64,000 bases of DNA from Chrysoporthe austroafricana (Eukaryota > Ascomycota > Sordariomycetes > Diaporthales > Cryphonectriaceae): the NCBI GenBank assembly GCA_001051155.2, contig JYIP02000005.1, forward strand, positions 2,790,001 through 2,854,000, given 5' to 3'. A model generated the notes under the pieces. It had not been told where the DNA came from. It was given only the letters and a program-made list of their open reading frames with translations, and ran no database searches. The translations under genes and the position numbers were made by a program. The stretch's first letter is position 1. Each line of letters starts with the position of its first letter. This document shows, one piece after another, positions 32,891 through 45,017 of this stretch.

Positions 32891-34746
32891 TCATGACTGC
32901 TCAGGCTCGTTAGCTTCGGCGATCGCGTTGTCGAGAAGGTACTCCATTTCCTCTAAGAAGCCCTTAGAGAGATCAGTTGGGTCCTGATGATCAAAAATAG
33001 CGTCGACGAAGTCGGGAACGAATCTGCCATTGGCGGGATTCACCTCCCGTATCTCATCATCCCATCCCTGGCCGTAGAGGGTGATGCCGCACGACGTGGT
33101 GGGTCTAGGCATGCCGCTTGTAGTGTTTATGTGGACGGCCTGTATTTTCTGACGCCAATCGCGCTTGCGTTGTAGGTATCTGGAGAGCGAGTTGTCCTTC
33201 CACTCGTGGTACACTGAGACCTCCACACAATACGGGTTCTTGCAACATTCAAATGTCCAAGACACCCTACATGCGACGTTGTCGATCTTGGCTGCCGAGA
33301 GCAGGGCTTCACCCACGGAAGTGAGGGGGAAGTCGTAGATGTTCTTGGGAGCACCAGTCTTGAACTGGAGGCCCTTGACCAAGTTGCGGTACTCCTCAGG
33401 AACCCCACCAGCGCCCGTATCGGCTTGAACGGCTAGGTGCCAGTCATACTTCTTCTCGGGGCAGCTGACGGCGATCTCAACGACTGCGGCTTTTTGATAA
33501 TTCGCAAAGACGCGAGGGGGAGCGGCCGTGTAAGGAGAGTCAGGCTCATGAGTGTCGTACTGAACATCAACCTCGATACGGCGGTCCCCAGAGAAGAACA
33601 CCAAACAGTACTTTGGCTTGATGTCGCAGAGGTGCTCGACGCAGGGATCAGTGGCTTGATATCTCTGTTCAAAGCTACCGAGTCTCTTCTCTGTCGCGCA
33701 GATGTAGTCTCGAACTCTCAGAGTCAGTTCTGCACCGCCAAGACTAGTACGTTTGAGGTCAGTATTGATATGTTGGCTGAGACCGGGGGATAGTCGTGGA
33801 CTTACACATGACTGATATATCCCGTGCCTCGAGATGCTGACTTGTCGAGGAACAACTTGAATCCCTGGCTGGTGCTATACTGCTCCACGATCTGGCCGTT
33901 TGCCTTCTCCCGTATTTGGGCACAAAAGATACCCAGGTGAGCTCTCACAAACAACTCACCCCTGACAGGACGAATTCGAAGAGCAGCTTGATGAACGGCA
34001 TTTGAGAACTCGTCTGCCGTCAAGGGCCCAAGGTTGCTGTCGTCCTCCTCTTTTGGATCCTCGGCAAGACTGTGGGTCTCCATAACGCCCCGATAGCCAG
34101 CCTTGAAGCTAAGGCCATCTAGTTGCTCCGTACTCTTCAGAAGGACTGGAACGCTGGAGGCGGTAGCGGAGCAGTGCACGAGAGGGATCATTCTGCACAC
34201 GAGGTCCTTCGCGATTGACTGAAGAAGATCTCGAAGCGCCTGAACAGCGGCTTGAATGTTCTCAAGTTTGTGCGCGCGGATGGTCATGTAGCCCTGGTTG
34301 GAATCAAGGACCATGAAGACCCGGCAACCCTTGCGAATCTTGTTCAGCTCCTGCTTGGTGACCGGGTCAGCCGGGTCAATCACACCCTCGTTGCCGTTCA
34401 CATCTGGCAGGGCGAACTCCAATGTCTATAAACTTATCAGTTAAGTTTACGTTATCCACCTGAGTAAGTAAAGACACGTCTCACTTACCAGAGCGTCCTC
34501 GGGACCAGGGCCGCTGTACTCCACACATTCGACTACCTGGACGGCATGGCGGTGTCCCAATCGCAAGTCGCTACCGGATCGTAGCAGAGCCAAGCGCTCC
34601 GAAGGGAATAGCCAGTCAATAGAGGCATTATCGAGGGCAATCACCTCGTTAGAGGTCGATCCCGTGGACGTCATCTTGTCGGGTAATGGCTCAGGGTAGA
34701 GATTCAGACAGAGGTCACTGTTTAGAACGACAAGAGACGAGTTCAA
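32891..34746 (-). CDS. KH-like fungal protein (DUF7905-type, tentative), 576 aa
   Basis: Function unknown; possibly RNA-binding. Exons 34746-34489, 34425-33806 and 33743-32891 splice in frame; introns have GTAAGT and GTAAGT donors and ATAG/CTAG acceptors, with branch TACTGAC in the second. Residues ~100-155 form a helix-strand-strand-helix pattern resembling a KH domain (ELNKIRKGCRVFMVLDSN, MTIRAHKLENIQAAVQALRD). The next region has strands LRIRPVRGELFVRAHLGIF, then a long mixed alpha/beta C-terminal half (KYDWHLAVQADT, VACRVSWTFECCKNPYCVEV) and an acidic tail. The protein resembles, in order of elements, the gene at 61534-63975. Naming this family DUF7905 is from memory and should be checked. 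A later Met (MTSTGSTSNEV) is an alternative start. It is divergent from ORC1. Confidence 0.7.
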
Positions 34747-35946
34747 TGATTGTCCTTAGACTTGAGATCTCAATGGATCTGTATCAAGGATCCAAGAGCC
34801 ACTGAGTGGGTTGAGCGCCAGGTCGATCAAAAGTGGTTGTGGTCAATGCTTCCAAAGAAGAGTAATGGCTTGAGGATCGAGACTGTAAGTGATTGAATGT
34901 ATATAAATAAGCTTGTTAAAATGCCCAGATATTGTGAGACGCACCGGTAGAGGACACCAAGTCTGTTGGACCAGTGCCTTTACATGTAGGTACTGATCGT
35001 GTCTTCGGTTGGCTGATGTGGGTGGCACTCAGGTGACAATGGTTCTCAGGGAGGTCTGGTTTGCCAACTTAGTCCTGAAAGAGAACAATATGGTTAGAAG
35101 AGAGAAGATCTCGTGCCCCAAATGAGCATTACTTAATGATGTGGAGGGATCTGGAGTGACAGAATACCTGAAGATGGAGCCAGGTGGACGAGAGGTCTGA
35201 CAGAACCAGACGGCTACTGCCAGCAAGTTGAGATGGACAGCCGACGGGATGACAGGCAGTAAACAAGTGGTTTTGAATACTGTGTTTTGATGGAAGCATC
35301 TCTTATAAGCTCAGGGACTTCAGTCTTCCAGGTCACGGGGTCAAGACGAAAATTAGGAGCCGCACAGACAATCATATAATTGAAATTCTCAATACTTCTA
35401 GTGTATTCTTGCTGCCTGGACTTCTGGGTCGCAATGAATTCTGCTTTTCCATTCCGTCGTGCATGACCTATTGTGCCTTCCTTCAAGGTGTAAATTCTTT
35501 AGGCGAAACATCACCTCAGTACTCGCCGCAACTGGACAAGACTGATGACGACAGCACCAGCATCATCCAGAAATCACGATCTAAATTATTCTTGTCATCT
35601 CCCGACTAGTATACAACACCCAGGTCGTCTCCCACAACTTCCAAAAGCAGTGGCAAGATCAGGGTATGTGCCTTGTCTGAAAGTATATCGGGGCTGATGT
35701 CTGAGTAAGACGATAGCCCCCTTTGTTGCATAGCCACCGTGAAGGTCATTAGGCGAGGAGCGACAGGGATTCGCGTCGCGTCCTGCTTTTTGCCAACCAC
35801 TTTAATGGAACAACCTCGGAAGTCAAAGAAGTATTCCCGAGCGACCTATCCAAAGCGCATCAAGTCTACAACTTAATTCCAATTGTGGGCCGACTTGAAG
35901 TGAGCCATTCGAGCCGATTTGATTCTTTTCTTCTTCTATCGTGGAC
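34747..35946. promoter_or_regulatory. Divergent intergenic region upstream of ORC1
   Basis: This 1.2 kb stretch between divergent starts is less GC-rich than its surroundings. No gene is recognised. At 35772-35781 it holds two adjacent CGCGT boxes (ACGCG on the other strand) 165 bp before the ORC1 ATG, the core bound by the G1/S factor MBF in yeasts. Confidence 0.5.
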
Positions 35947-38328
35947 ATGGCGCCGTTCCAGTCACCCCGGACCACCAAGAGGACGAGACGGACGGTCCGG
36001 CCCGGCATTGCGAGGGACGACTCGGACGATGAGCTCGGTGTTGATGATCACCCGTGGGAGTGGGTGTATGCTGAAGAGCATGATACTTCTCAGCTCCCAA
36101 GTGATGGCTCAGCTCGCAAGAGGAAGCGCACGGCGGATATCGTCGGCGCAAGAATGGGATCCTTTGCTTGCAGTCTGGGCGACACCGTGTTGTTGAAGGC
36201 AGAGGGTTCCGGCGAGGCCTGGGTCGGCATAATATGCCAATTTCTGGAGGATGAATATGGCGAGAAGACCGCCAATTTTATGTGGTTCTCGTCACAGAGA
36301 GAAATCCGCAACAAGAAGAAGAAGCGGACGGATTACAGTTGGGTAAGTCACCTCTCCTCGACGAGCTCCTAATATGGCGTGGTGAGTGGCTGACGCAGCG
36401 AATTGACGCCGTTTGCAGAATGAGTTGTACATCACGCCCTCGTGGGATTCGAATCCGCTCGAGACCATCAATGGCAAGGCGAAGGTGATGTCGCTTGAGG
36501 CCTTCCAGAGGCTGTATCCTCAGGGCAAGGTTCCGCGAAGCTCAAGGGATCATGGAAAGATCTTCATTTGTCGTCGCGGCTGCAACACGAGGACCGCAAC
36601 GTACACAGATGAGTTCGCGTGGGAGGATGTGTATCGCGGGACAGAGGATATCCAAAAATTGATCGAATTGGTAAAAAGCGGAACCAAGGCCACGAGGACA
36701 GTAAAACCGCCAAGACAAGAGTCTCCTGACATTCTATACGACGACGCTGCTCAAGATAGTGACGAGGAGTGGGGTACTCCAAGAAGACTGGCGACGCCAA
36801 GGAGGTCACGCAGCTATCAGAGTACGCCAAAGAAGTCAAAGCCAGTGACTCCATCATCCCACAGAAAGTAAGTGAGAGACTGAACAAAGCATCACCAAAG
36901 GAAAAGTGGCTGACTGCCCCTGACAGGGTCATTGTGAAGAAGCACCTGGAATTCACACCTCTGGCCACTCGAATCCTCTCACCAAGCCACCACGCATCTT
37001 CACCTTTTCAAATTGCCAGAGCCAATCTTCATGTCGCCTCAGTTCCCAACAGTCTCCCTTGCCGGGAGGCAGAATTCAGTCTTGTCTACTCCCATCTTGA
37101 GGCCGCCATCACGGACGGCATGGGAACATGTATCTACATTTCCGGAACGCCGGGGACCGGGAAGACTGCAACGGTTCGGGAGGTCGTTTCACGGCTTCAT
37201 GAGGCTGTCGGGTCAGACGAGCTCGACGACTTCATCTTTGTCGAAATCAACGGCATGAAGATTACAGATCCGCACCAGGCTTACTCGCTCCTATGGGAGG
37301 CGCTTAAGGGGCAACGAGTGAGCCCGGCACAGGCTCTGGATCTGCTCGAAAGAGAGTTCAGCCACCCCAGCCCGCGGCGAGTGCCATGTGTGGTACTCAT
37401 GGATGAACTGGATCAGCTGGTGACGAAGAACCAGGGTGTCATGTACAACTTCTTCAACTGGCCCGGTCTGAGACACAGCCGGCTAATTGTGCTGGCCGTG
37501 GCGAACACTATGGATCTACCGGAAAGGACTTTAAGCAACAAGATCAGCAGTCGCCTAGGTCTTACGCGAATTACGTTTCCGGGCTATAATCACGAGCAGC
37601 TCATGAAAATCGTTCAGTCACGTTTAGAGGGCGTTCCAGACAACATTGTCGAGCCGGACGCCGTGCAGTTCGCCAGCCGCAAAGTCGCGGCAGTGAGCGG
37701 AGATGCTAGAAGAGCACTCGACATCTGCAGGCGGGCCGTAGAGTTGGCGGAAGCAGAAATCAAAGCTGCAGACCCGATGTCAGGTCCAACCACACCGAGC
37801 AAAAGGCAGAGAGAGAAAGAGGCGAAGGGCGAGACACCCACAAAGAAGAAGAGTTTCGGCAGGGTCACCATCGACACTGTGCGGAGAGCGATCAATGAGG
37901 CGACGAGCAGCCCGATACAGCAGTATCTCCGTGCGTTACCATTTGCCTCAAGGCTATTGCTCGCGGCGCTGCTAGCAAGAACGCAGAGAACTGGTTTAGC
38001 AGAGAGTACCTATGGCGATGTATTGGAGGAGATGCAGCGATGCTTAAGGTTGGCTGCTGGGAACCGACAACTGGACCTGCTTGAGAAGAAAGCACATCTG
38101 GGCAACGCAAGTGGAGCCTGGGAGAGCAAGACACGACATGATGCAAAGGGAGTCCGATTAGCCGGCTTGGGAGCTGCGGCGGTAGACCTCACTGGGGCCG
38201 GCATCATCAATTTGGAGGCACATAAAGCCGAGAGACCAAGCAAAATTCGGCTTGCGGTGGGGGATGAAGAGGTACGATTGGCCTTCAGAGATGATCCTGA
38301 TATCAAGACAATGTGCCTCCTCGTTTAG
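35947..38328 (+). CDS. ORC1: Origin recognition complex subunit 1
   Basis: Largest ORC subunit; binds origins, hydrolyses ATP and loads MCM with Cdc6. Exons 35947-36342, 36419-36867 and 36927-38328 give 748 residues. The N-terminal ~30 residues are basic (TTKRTRRTVRPG). A BAH domain follows at ~55-220 (FACSLGDTVLLKAEGSG, WVGIICQFLED, MWFSSQREI, NELYITPSWDSNPLETI), a nucleosome-contacting module in Orc1. A disordered Ser/Pro/Lys linker with SPQ/TP sites follows. The AAA+ core has Walker A 'GTPGTGKT' (~345), Walker B 'CVVLMDELDQL', sensor 'AVANTMDLPER' and the Arg-rich 'SSRLGL' segment. A short insertion (TTPSKRQREKEAKGE) precedes the winged-helix region. All catalytic motifs are intact. The stop is only 69 bp from the PRP46 stop. 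Confidence 0.96.
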
Positions 38329-38397
38329 GGTATCTATGGGACTATGCGAAATGAACCGTTGGTCTTTGAGACCACTCCTGATGCGTTTTCTACACGT

Positions 38398-40053
38398 TCA
38401 GTATTTTCGCCTCGCCAAAGTTGGCTTCCATTCAATAGGGTGAGATTCCGGAGTTGCTTCGTCATCTGGCCGCCAAATCTTGATTGTCTTGTCCGCTTCG
38501 CCGCAGATCAACCGCAGGCCGGATTGGTCGAAAGTGGAGCAGAACACGCCGTTCTCAGCATCCAGCGAACCCGGTTGAGCAATCGTGTCCTGTGCTTGGT
38601 AGCGGTAGCCCGACTTCCAGTCCTATTTGAGTACTGTAAGCCTAGTCTCCTGAGAATTTGCTGCGTATAGATGGGCCCCGACTTACCCAGAAGCTTATTG
38701 AGCCATTATCGCCACCTGAGAACAGAATGTTGTCGTTGTTCACGGAGAGCGTGTTGATGATGGCGTTGTGGCCCTCGAAGTTCTGCATGAAGGCACCTTC
38801 GGGACACTTGAACTGCTTGATGCTTGAAGTGCTACCAGTGGCGAAGGTGAACTCAGACGGGTGAGATGCCAGAGCCCTGACACCCTTCTTGTGATGAGTC
38901 AAGGTCGCCATGGTTTTACCTGCTGCCAGATCCCCTGTGCAAGTGAGAGTCAGCAGCTGTAACAATAGTATCAGGAGGACGAGCTTGACATACAAAGTCG
39001 GACATGGCTGTCCAAGGAACCCGTGATGACCTGCGGGTCAGCCTCTTGGCAGACGAGGCTACTGACTGTCTGAGTATGGCCGCTGAGGACGTGTCTAGAT
39101 GTAATCATCGTCAGGAGGAGGCTCATCAAGACCGATCGTAGGAACGGCACTCACATATTGCTCCTCGTCCGCATGTCCCATACCCTTGCCACACCATCCC
39201 GACCGCCTGTCACTAGGACGTCCAGCGTGGGGTGCAGCGCAAGCGTGTACACACCCGACAGATGCCCATGGTAATGCCTGATCACCTTATTCGTCTCCAG
39301 ATCCCAACACTTCACCATCTTGTCCTCGCCGCATGAGAACAGATATGGATGCCTCGGCGACACCGCCAACCCGCGCACCGTAGAGATATGTCCCGTCAGC
39401 GTCAGCCGCAGCTGCCCAGACGCCAGGTCCCACACTTTGATCGTCCTGTCGCCGCTCCCCGACACGAACCACTTGTTGTTCGGCTCAACCGCCACGCTCC
39501 GCACCCAGCCGAGGTGGCCTGAGATGACCTTGTGCAGCTTCCACGGCTTGTGCCACTCGGGCTTGGGCTGCGCGTTCATCGCCTCCGACATGCGCATCAG
39601 GCTGGTCGTCTGCGTACCGCCGTCCTGGGCGCGACCCGCCGCGCCCGGCGGCACCGCCGGCTTGCGGAACTGCACCAGCGCGCCGGACTGTGGGCCGCCC
39701 GCGCCGGGCTTGCCGCCAGGCGCCTTTGCCGGTATGCCCTCGATCAGCTTCCTCGTGTTCTCCTCTGCGGGCGTCGGCGCGCCCTCGCCGGCAGCCGCGG
39801 GCTTCTTGGCCTTCTTCCGTGCGCTGGCGGCGTTCGCCTGCTTGGCGGCTAGGGCCTCGGGCAGCGTCAGGACATCATTGTATTCGGCGTGGAGGCGGAC
39901 GGAGAGGGCCTCCTTGTCGGCTTCTGGCTCGACGTTGAGCGCTGGGTCGAGGCGTATCCGCTTGCGTCCGTTTGTGTCGGCGTAGACGAGCTTAGTAGCT
40001 TTCGCATTCTTGGAAATGAGGGCCTCGAGGGTTGTTGAGACGTCGGCAGCCAT
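38398..40053 (-). CDS. PRP46: Pre-mRNA splicing factor Prp46/PLRG1 (WD40)
   Basis: Core WD40 protein of the Prp19/CDC5L (NTC) complex in the spliceosome. Exons 40053-39155, 39094-38994, 38934-38687 and 38622-38398 splice to 490 residues. The N-terminal ~170 residues are charged and low-complexity (Ala/Gly/Pro-rich). Seven WD40 repeats follow: '[20 protein letters not shown]', '[20 protein letters not shown]', '[20 protein letters not shown]', '[20 protein letters not shown]', '[18 protein letters not shown]', '[20 protein letters not shown]' and '[20 protein letters not shown]'. The end, '[14 protein letters not shown]', is the conserved PLRG1 tail. Exon 1 has very high GC and strong C-ending codon bias. 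It is divergent from NAS6 and convergent with ORC1. Confidence 0.96.
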
Positions 40054-40993
40054 TTCCGTAGTCTACAGATTGCCAGGTTGCAGGTTGGAGGGCGAACGTG
40101 AGAGAAAAGTTGGTGTTGAAGTTGTTGACCCTGGAAGGGTGGTGTGCACGTGGACGATGGATTGAAGTGAGCTGTGAAGATGCAACCAGGTCTGCTTCGA
40201 GGTCGCGTCTTTCCCCCAAAATTTCTAGAGCTAACGCGGATACCGGGATACGTAAACGTCGTTATAACGCTGCAATGGGACAATAACAGTACATACGACC
40301 ATAGGTAGTGGAAAACTTGGGATCCCGTCTGCTCTCCCCTAAATAAGCCACTAACCGCCGGATTAGTAGTTAAGTGGGTGACCATTTTACTGCCATGAAT
40401 AAAACTTGCATTGAGGTGTCGTCGCCAATTAAGTGAAAGTCTCATGGTACAGCTCTCTTCACCGAGATATGGCCTCCAGGCTCCTGCGTTCAACATTCCT
40501 TGACTACTGCATCACTTCTTAGCCCAGTAATGAATTCCACAAGTAGGGCTCTGAAGCAACGGCGTTTTCAGAAGCACAGTAGGTACCAGATCTGAAGCCG
40601 CAGGACCTGACTTTCGTTGAAGCATGGGGAGCTCGAGTGTCTTCTGTCGAAGACACAAAATCATCCGCACCACCAGCGCAAGACCCTCGGTACAATTTTA
40701 AGATAATTGAAGGCTCGTGAAACTATGTTGCGAAAATTTGAATAAGTCTCGTGTATGTGCTCAGTTTCGAAAGTGCTGTGGCGTCTTGATGATGTCTCTA
40801 ATTGCACGCCCTGGTGCGAATAGTAGCTCACTTACAAAGCCACGCCGAGGCAACACTTACATACGCAACTCAACTCAAAAGAAACAAGTACATCCACCCA
40901 CCAAGACAGGCACAACATATGCGCAGTCTGGGTCTTCAATTGGTCTCCTGACAAATTCCACTGCAGAACTCATCCAAGGCACTGTCTCAGGAG
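40054..40993. promoter_or_regulatory. Divergent intergenic region, PRP46 / NAS6
   Basis: 0.94 kb between divergent starts. No gene is recognised; it is relatively AT-rich and presumably holds both promoters. Confidence 0.45.
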
Positions 40994-42181
40994 ATGGACG
41001 ACCAGTCGAAGTTTGCGATCCACGCTGCATGCAGGAACGGAAATCGTAAGTCTCGTCCGCCCAGGTGTCCCGTTCATAGCCAGGACAGCAGCTCACCGGT
41101 ACCTCACAGTTTCCACCGTTCAGTCCCTGCTGAATGTGAGTTCCCCGCCCTCACTCAGGTCCTAGGACCCTTTCCCTGCTGGGTGAGAGGCATCGAGGTT
41201 AAAGTGGGGCACCAGGTCGACCCAAAGCTCAGCAAACGGAAAGACGACGACGGCAGACTTCCCATCCACTGGGCTGCATCCGCGAATCAGTTGGACATCG
41301 TTCAGCTGTTGGCCGAGCAGAAAGGATTCGAAGTTGACGTCCAGGTATGCCCCGTCACCGGCGGATCCTCCTTGTCGAAGTTCAGGGTGCTGAAGCCGCA
41401 GCAAGGATGATTCGGGCTGGACAGCACTCATGATCGCGGCTAGCGTAAAGGACAGCGAGAGGCTTGTCGAGTTCCTGTTGAGCAAGGGGGCGGATCCGAA
41501 TGAGAAGAGTGAGTCTTGCCACCCACCCAGCTTCACATTATGAGTTTAGCTAACCATCAGCCCATAGACAATGCCGGCCAGGGAAGTTCCCCCCCCTTGC
41601 CTTCTACCGCGGATATCTCACCCGGTGACTTGCCTCCGTCCTCCTTACTGATCAGCCCACAGACAGTCGTCCACTTCGTCGCCTCCAAGAACGCCATCGA
41701 CATCGCCCGCAGGCTCTTTGACAACCAGCCGCCCGCATCCGCAAGGGTCCGCGACAAGCGTGGGCAGTACGCCCTGCACCGGGCTGCAGCTGTTGGCTCC
41801 GTGCCGATGGTCAACCTGCTGCTCAAGAACAAGAGCCCTCTGAACGCGACGGATCAGGATGGACAGACTGCGCTGCACCATGCAGTGGCCGAAGGCCACG
41901 GTGAGTGGGACCGGATGGAGGAGGGGGTCTGATGGCGAGCGAGCTGGCTAACGTGGGGGAATAGGTGACACGGCAGTCGCGTTACTGAAGGCTGGTGCTG
42001 AGGCGGACAAGAAGGACGTGGACGGCCATTTGGCGCTGGATTTGGCACCGGACAAGGAGGTAAGCCTGGGCTATGTTGCTGTTATAAAATGTTTGCACCT
42101 CTACTTGACGGCTCGGCTGACCAGGAGCAGGTTAGGAAATACATCGAGAGGATGGCAGAGAACGAGGGCATAGAGCTGTGA
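40994..42181 (+). CDS. NAS6: Proteasome assembly chaperone Nas6/gankyrin (ankyrin repeats)
   Basis: Chaperone of the 19S regulatory particle; binds the Rpt3 ATPase (PSMD10 in animals). Exons 40994-41045, 41110-41135, 41216-41344, 41406-41508, 41568-41581, 41663-41900, 41965-42059 and 42131-42181 give 235 residues, close to the ~228 of the family. Ankyrin repeats follow each other: KFAIHAACRNGN, 'RKDDDGRLPIHWAASANQ', 'DDSGWTALMIAASVKDS', '(Q)TVVHFVASKNAIDIA', 'DKRGQYALHRAAAVGS', 'DQDGQTALHHAVAEGH' and 'DVDGHLALDLAPDKE'. The fifth intron (41582-41662, 81 bp) has a defective donor, GGAAGT instead of GTAAGT, with intact branch-like TACTGAT and acceptor ACAG. It is open in frame, so retention would insert 27 residues in a repeat. 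The final acceptor at 42130 was preferred over 42124 because of branch spacing. Confidence 0.85.
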
Positions 42182-42345
42182 CAGGCTCTGAGCGCTCCGT
42201 CATCACATGCGATGTCAAGTAGCCCCCATGATATGTAAAGACTATCAATATCATATTTCCTGACTCCGGCTGCCAATACCTCAAAAAAAAAAATAAAGGA
42301 TGCCACCTGCCATCCTATCCACCACCTTGCTCCGCTTCAGCAAAT

Positions 42346-45017
42346 TCATTTGATCGCCCTCTCCACTAGCTCCCTATACATAGCCTTGACATCCTCCACG
42401 TCCGCCTTGAGCTCCTCTACCATCTCGCTCTTCTCGCCCAGCAGCTCCAGCGTTGTCTCGTACCTCTCGTTGACCGCGGCGACCTCGGCCTGCAGCCTAG
42501 CGACCTCCTCGCCTGCCTGCCGGCCCTTATCGACCTCGCGCATGAGCGTCACCATCTCGGCGCGGGCCTCGTCGCGCTGGGCCGAGATCCGTGCGAGCTC
42601 TTCTTTCGTGGTAACCTTCTCCGTCTCGAGCCGCCGGATCGCTGCGCTCAGTTTCTCAACAAGCTGCACAGAAGGGCCTGCCCCGACGGTCGAGACAGAA
42701 ACCATATCTTGCGCGATCTGCTGGGGTGATGAGGACGTGTCGAGGCTGTCGTAGGTGTCGCTCCGCTCTAGTGGGTGTATTGAGGGGACGGACGGTAGCG
42801 CCTCGATAGTGGGGCTGAGTATCGGAGGTAGTTGGTGGGAATTCGTAGTGTGGATAGACGGTCGGCTTGATGGCTGGACCGACGGTCTGCGTGCGGTGTA
42901 CCGTTCCACAGGATCGCCGTTACTTGATGGCGCCGAGTGCTTCCGGAGCTTGCTCGATAGCGTACCGTAGCCAAGCAATTCGGTGCTGAAACTGCGTGAT
43001 GGCATAGATGCCGAGGGTGATTCGGGCCTGCTGCCGGATCTGTATGATTGAGCTGGGGCGGTATCTATCCACGGTCCGGGACGGTCTTGCTGCTCTCGTG
43101 GTGCTGCCGCTGCCTTCTCTTCCGCCGCGGCAGCCTTCTGCTTCTCGAGCTCTGCCTTTGCCTCGGCCAGGGCAGCTTCCGTTTCTTCTGTTCGCTTCTT
43201 CAGTGCTTCTATCTCAGACTGATACGCCTTCACGTCTTGTTGTATAGTGGGTATCTGGGTCTTCGCATCTTCTAATTCTTCTTCACGATGTTTGGCGCGG
43301 AGGGCCTGGGGACTCATTAGCATCATTCTGCTCGGGTACGGGTACGCCAGACGACTTACAGCTTCACGAGCCTTCTTCCTCATTTCAGACTCCCGGTGCT
43401 GCGCCTCGTCTCTCTCCTTCTCCAAATTCGCAATTCTCGCGAGCAGAGTGCTCTCGATGCCCTGCCAATTCTCCGTCGCGATCGCATATTGCGTCTGCAG
43501 GGTTTCCACCTGCCGTAGTAGTTTCGCTTGTGAATCGCCCATCGCCCCTGAGGAGACTTCTTCCGCCATGACCCTCATAGACTCAAGCTTGCTCTCCATG
43601 ACCTGTATCTCGGCCTTCAGTTCGACCTCGATGGCACGAGACCGTTCTGCAGCTCTTTCTGCCTTCTCCTTCAGCTCGTTCTCTCTTGTCCTGCCACGGT
43701 CCGCTGCGAGGTCCGTTTCGACCTTGAGCTCAGAGACTTCGTCTTCCAGCTCCCGGACGCGTTGTCGCTCTTTGGCCAGGGCTTCCTCGTTCACCTTTGC
43801 CGTCAGGGCCTCCGCTTGCTCAGCTGACTTCTGCAGCTGCACCTTTAGGTCTGCAATTGTCCTGTCTTTGCTTGACGCCTCGGACTTGAGCGCGTCGATC
43901 TCCTTTTGTGACTGGCCGATCCGCCTGTGCAGCTCCTCCTGGTACTTCTCCAGATCGTCTGCCCGCCGCGCCTTTCTGCGCGTGGCCTCCAGCTCTTGCT
44001 CCACCTTGCCCTTGGAGGTCTTGACGTTATTGATCTCCTTCTCGTTTTCGCCGATCTTGGACCGCAGGTTTTTTATGATCGCCCGGAGCTTCTGTTCCGT
44101 GCTCGCCAGGTTCTTCCCCTCCTCCATGAGCCCGGCTATCTGCTGGTCCTTCTCCGCCAGCTTCTTCTCCACGCTGCCGGCGGGCGCCTCCTTGGCCTCC
44201 TTCCTGGCCGAGTCGGTGGCCTCCCGCGCCAGGTACTGTAGTTTCGCCTGCAGCGCATCGATCTGCTCGACGTAGTTGTGTGTTTCCTCCTGCTGTTGCA
44301 ACGCCATCTCCTCCAGGGCCTTCTCCAGCTGCTTGATACGGTCCTCTTGTAACTCGGCGACCGCGCCGGCCGGCGCATCGCCGCTCAGGGGCTCAGCCTC
44401 CGCCGCAGAGCTCGTGTCTCCCGCCGGCTCTGTCGCTGGCTCGGCCTGTGTGGGGGCGGACACGTCCACGACCGCCCCGTCCTTGCTCGCGTCCGGGCCC
44501 GGCTCCGCCTTCGTCTCGATCGATCTACGCCCGGCCTCCTGTGACGCGCGCGGTGACGAGAGCACCTTCGGGCTCGTTGGTGACGCCAGTGCTGCGCTGT
44601 CTGTCGAGTTTCGGCTCGAGGCGTCTATGCTTTGGCGCGGGCTCGCGGTGGGCGTCGCCTTGGCCGACGGGTTCTCCGACTTCAGCGCACCCTGTTTTGC
44701 AGCTACGGCTCTCGCGAGCCTCTCCTGCAGCCGGTCGTTCGTCCGGTTCCGGTTCGCAGAGTCGGGTCTCGGGGGTGCTACTCGGCCCAAGAGAATCACG
44801 TTAGCAAGCAGGCATGTGTAAGGCAGGCGTGGAAGGCATCGAGGGGCGACGCACCTGCTATTGGGCTCTTAGCCTGCTGCGAAGGCGCAGGGCTGGGGCT
44901 CGGCTTGGGCTGGTCCTCCTCGGCGAGGATAGTGTCCAGCCTGGCCTCGACGCCAGCGACGGCTTGCGAAAGCAGGGAACCCCATCTCGACTTGGGCCCT
45001 CCGCCTTGACCGGCCAT
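42346..45017 (-). CDS. SGM1: TMF1/Sgm1-like Golgi coiled-coil protein
   Basis: Golgi-associated golgin-type protein; family members bind Rab6/Ypt6 through the C-terminus. Exons 45017-44855, 44780-43360 and 43305-42346 give 847 residues. The 54 bp second intron (GTAAGT..CCAG) is a multiple of three and open. The N-terminus 'MAGQGGGPKSRWGSLLSQAV' matches the start of fungal TMF proteins. Ser/Ala/Pro-rich disorder extends to ~190. Long coiled coil with heptad Leu and Glu/Lys runs covers ~190-575, then a Ser/Pro-rich linker (~580-715). The conserved C-terminal TMF domain (~725-847: LVEKLSAAIRRLETEK, ERYETTLELLGEKSEMVEEL, VKAMYRELVERAI) is the part that binds Rab6-type GTPases. The stop lies 164 bp from that of NAS6. 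Confidence 0.9.

Noticed and set aside
36442..36456. tRNA B-box-like GGGATTCGAATCC
   Set aside because: It lies inside the ORC1 BAH-domain exon (encoding WDSNPLE), and no matching A box or cloverleaf is present.
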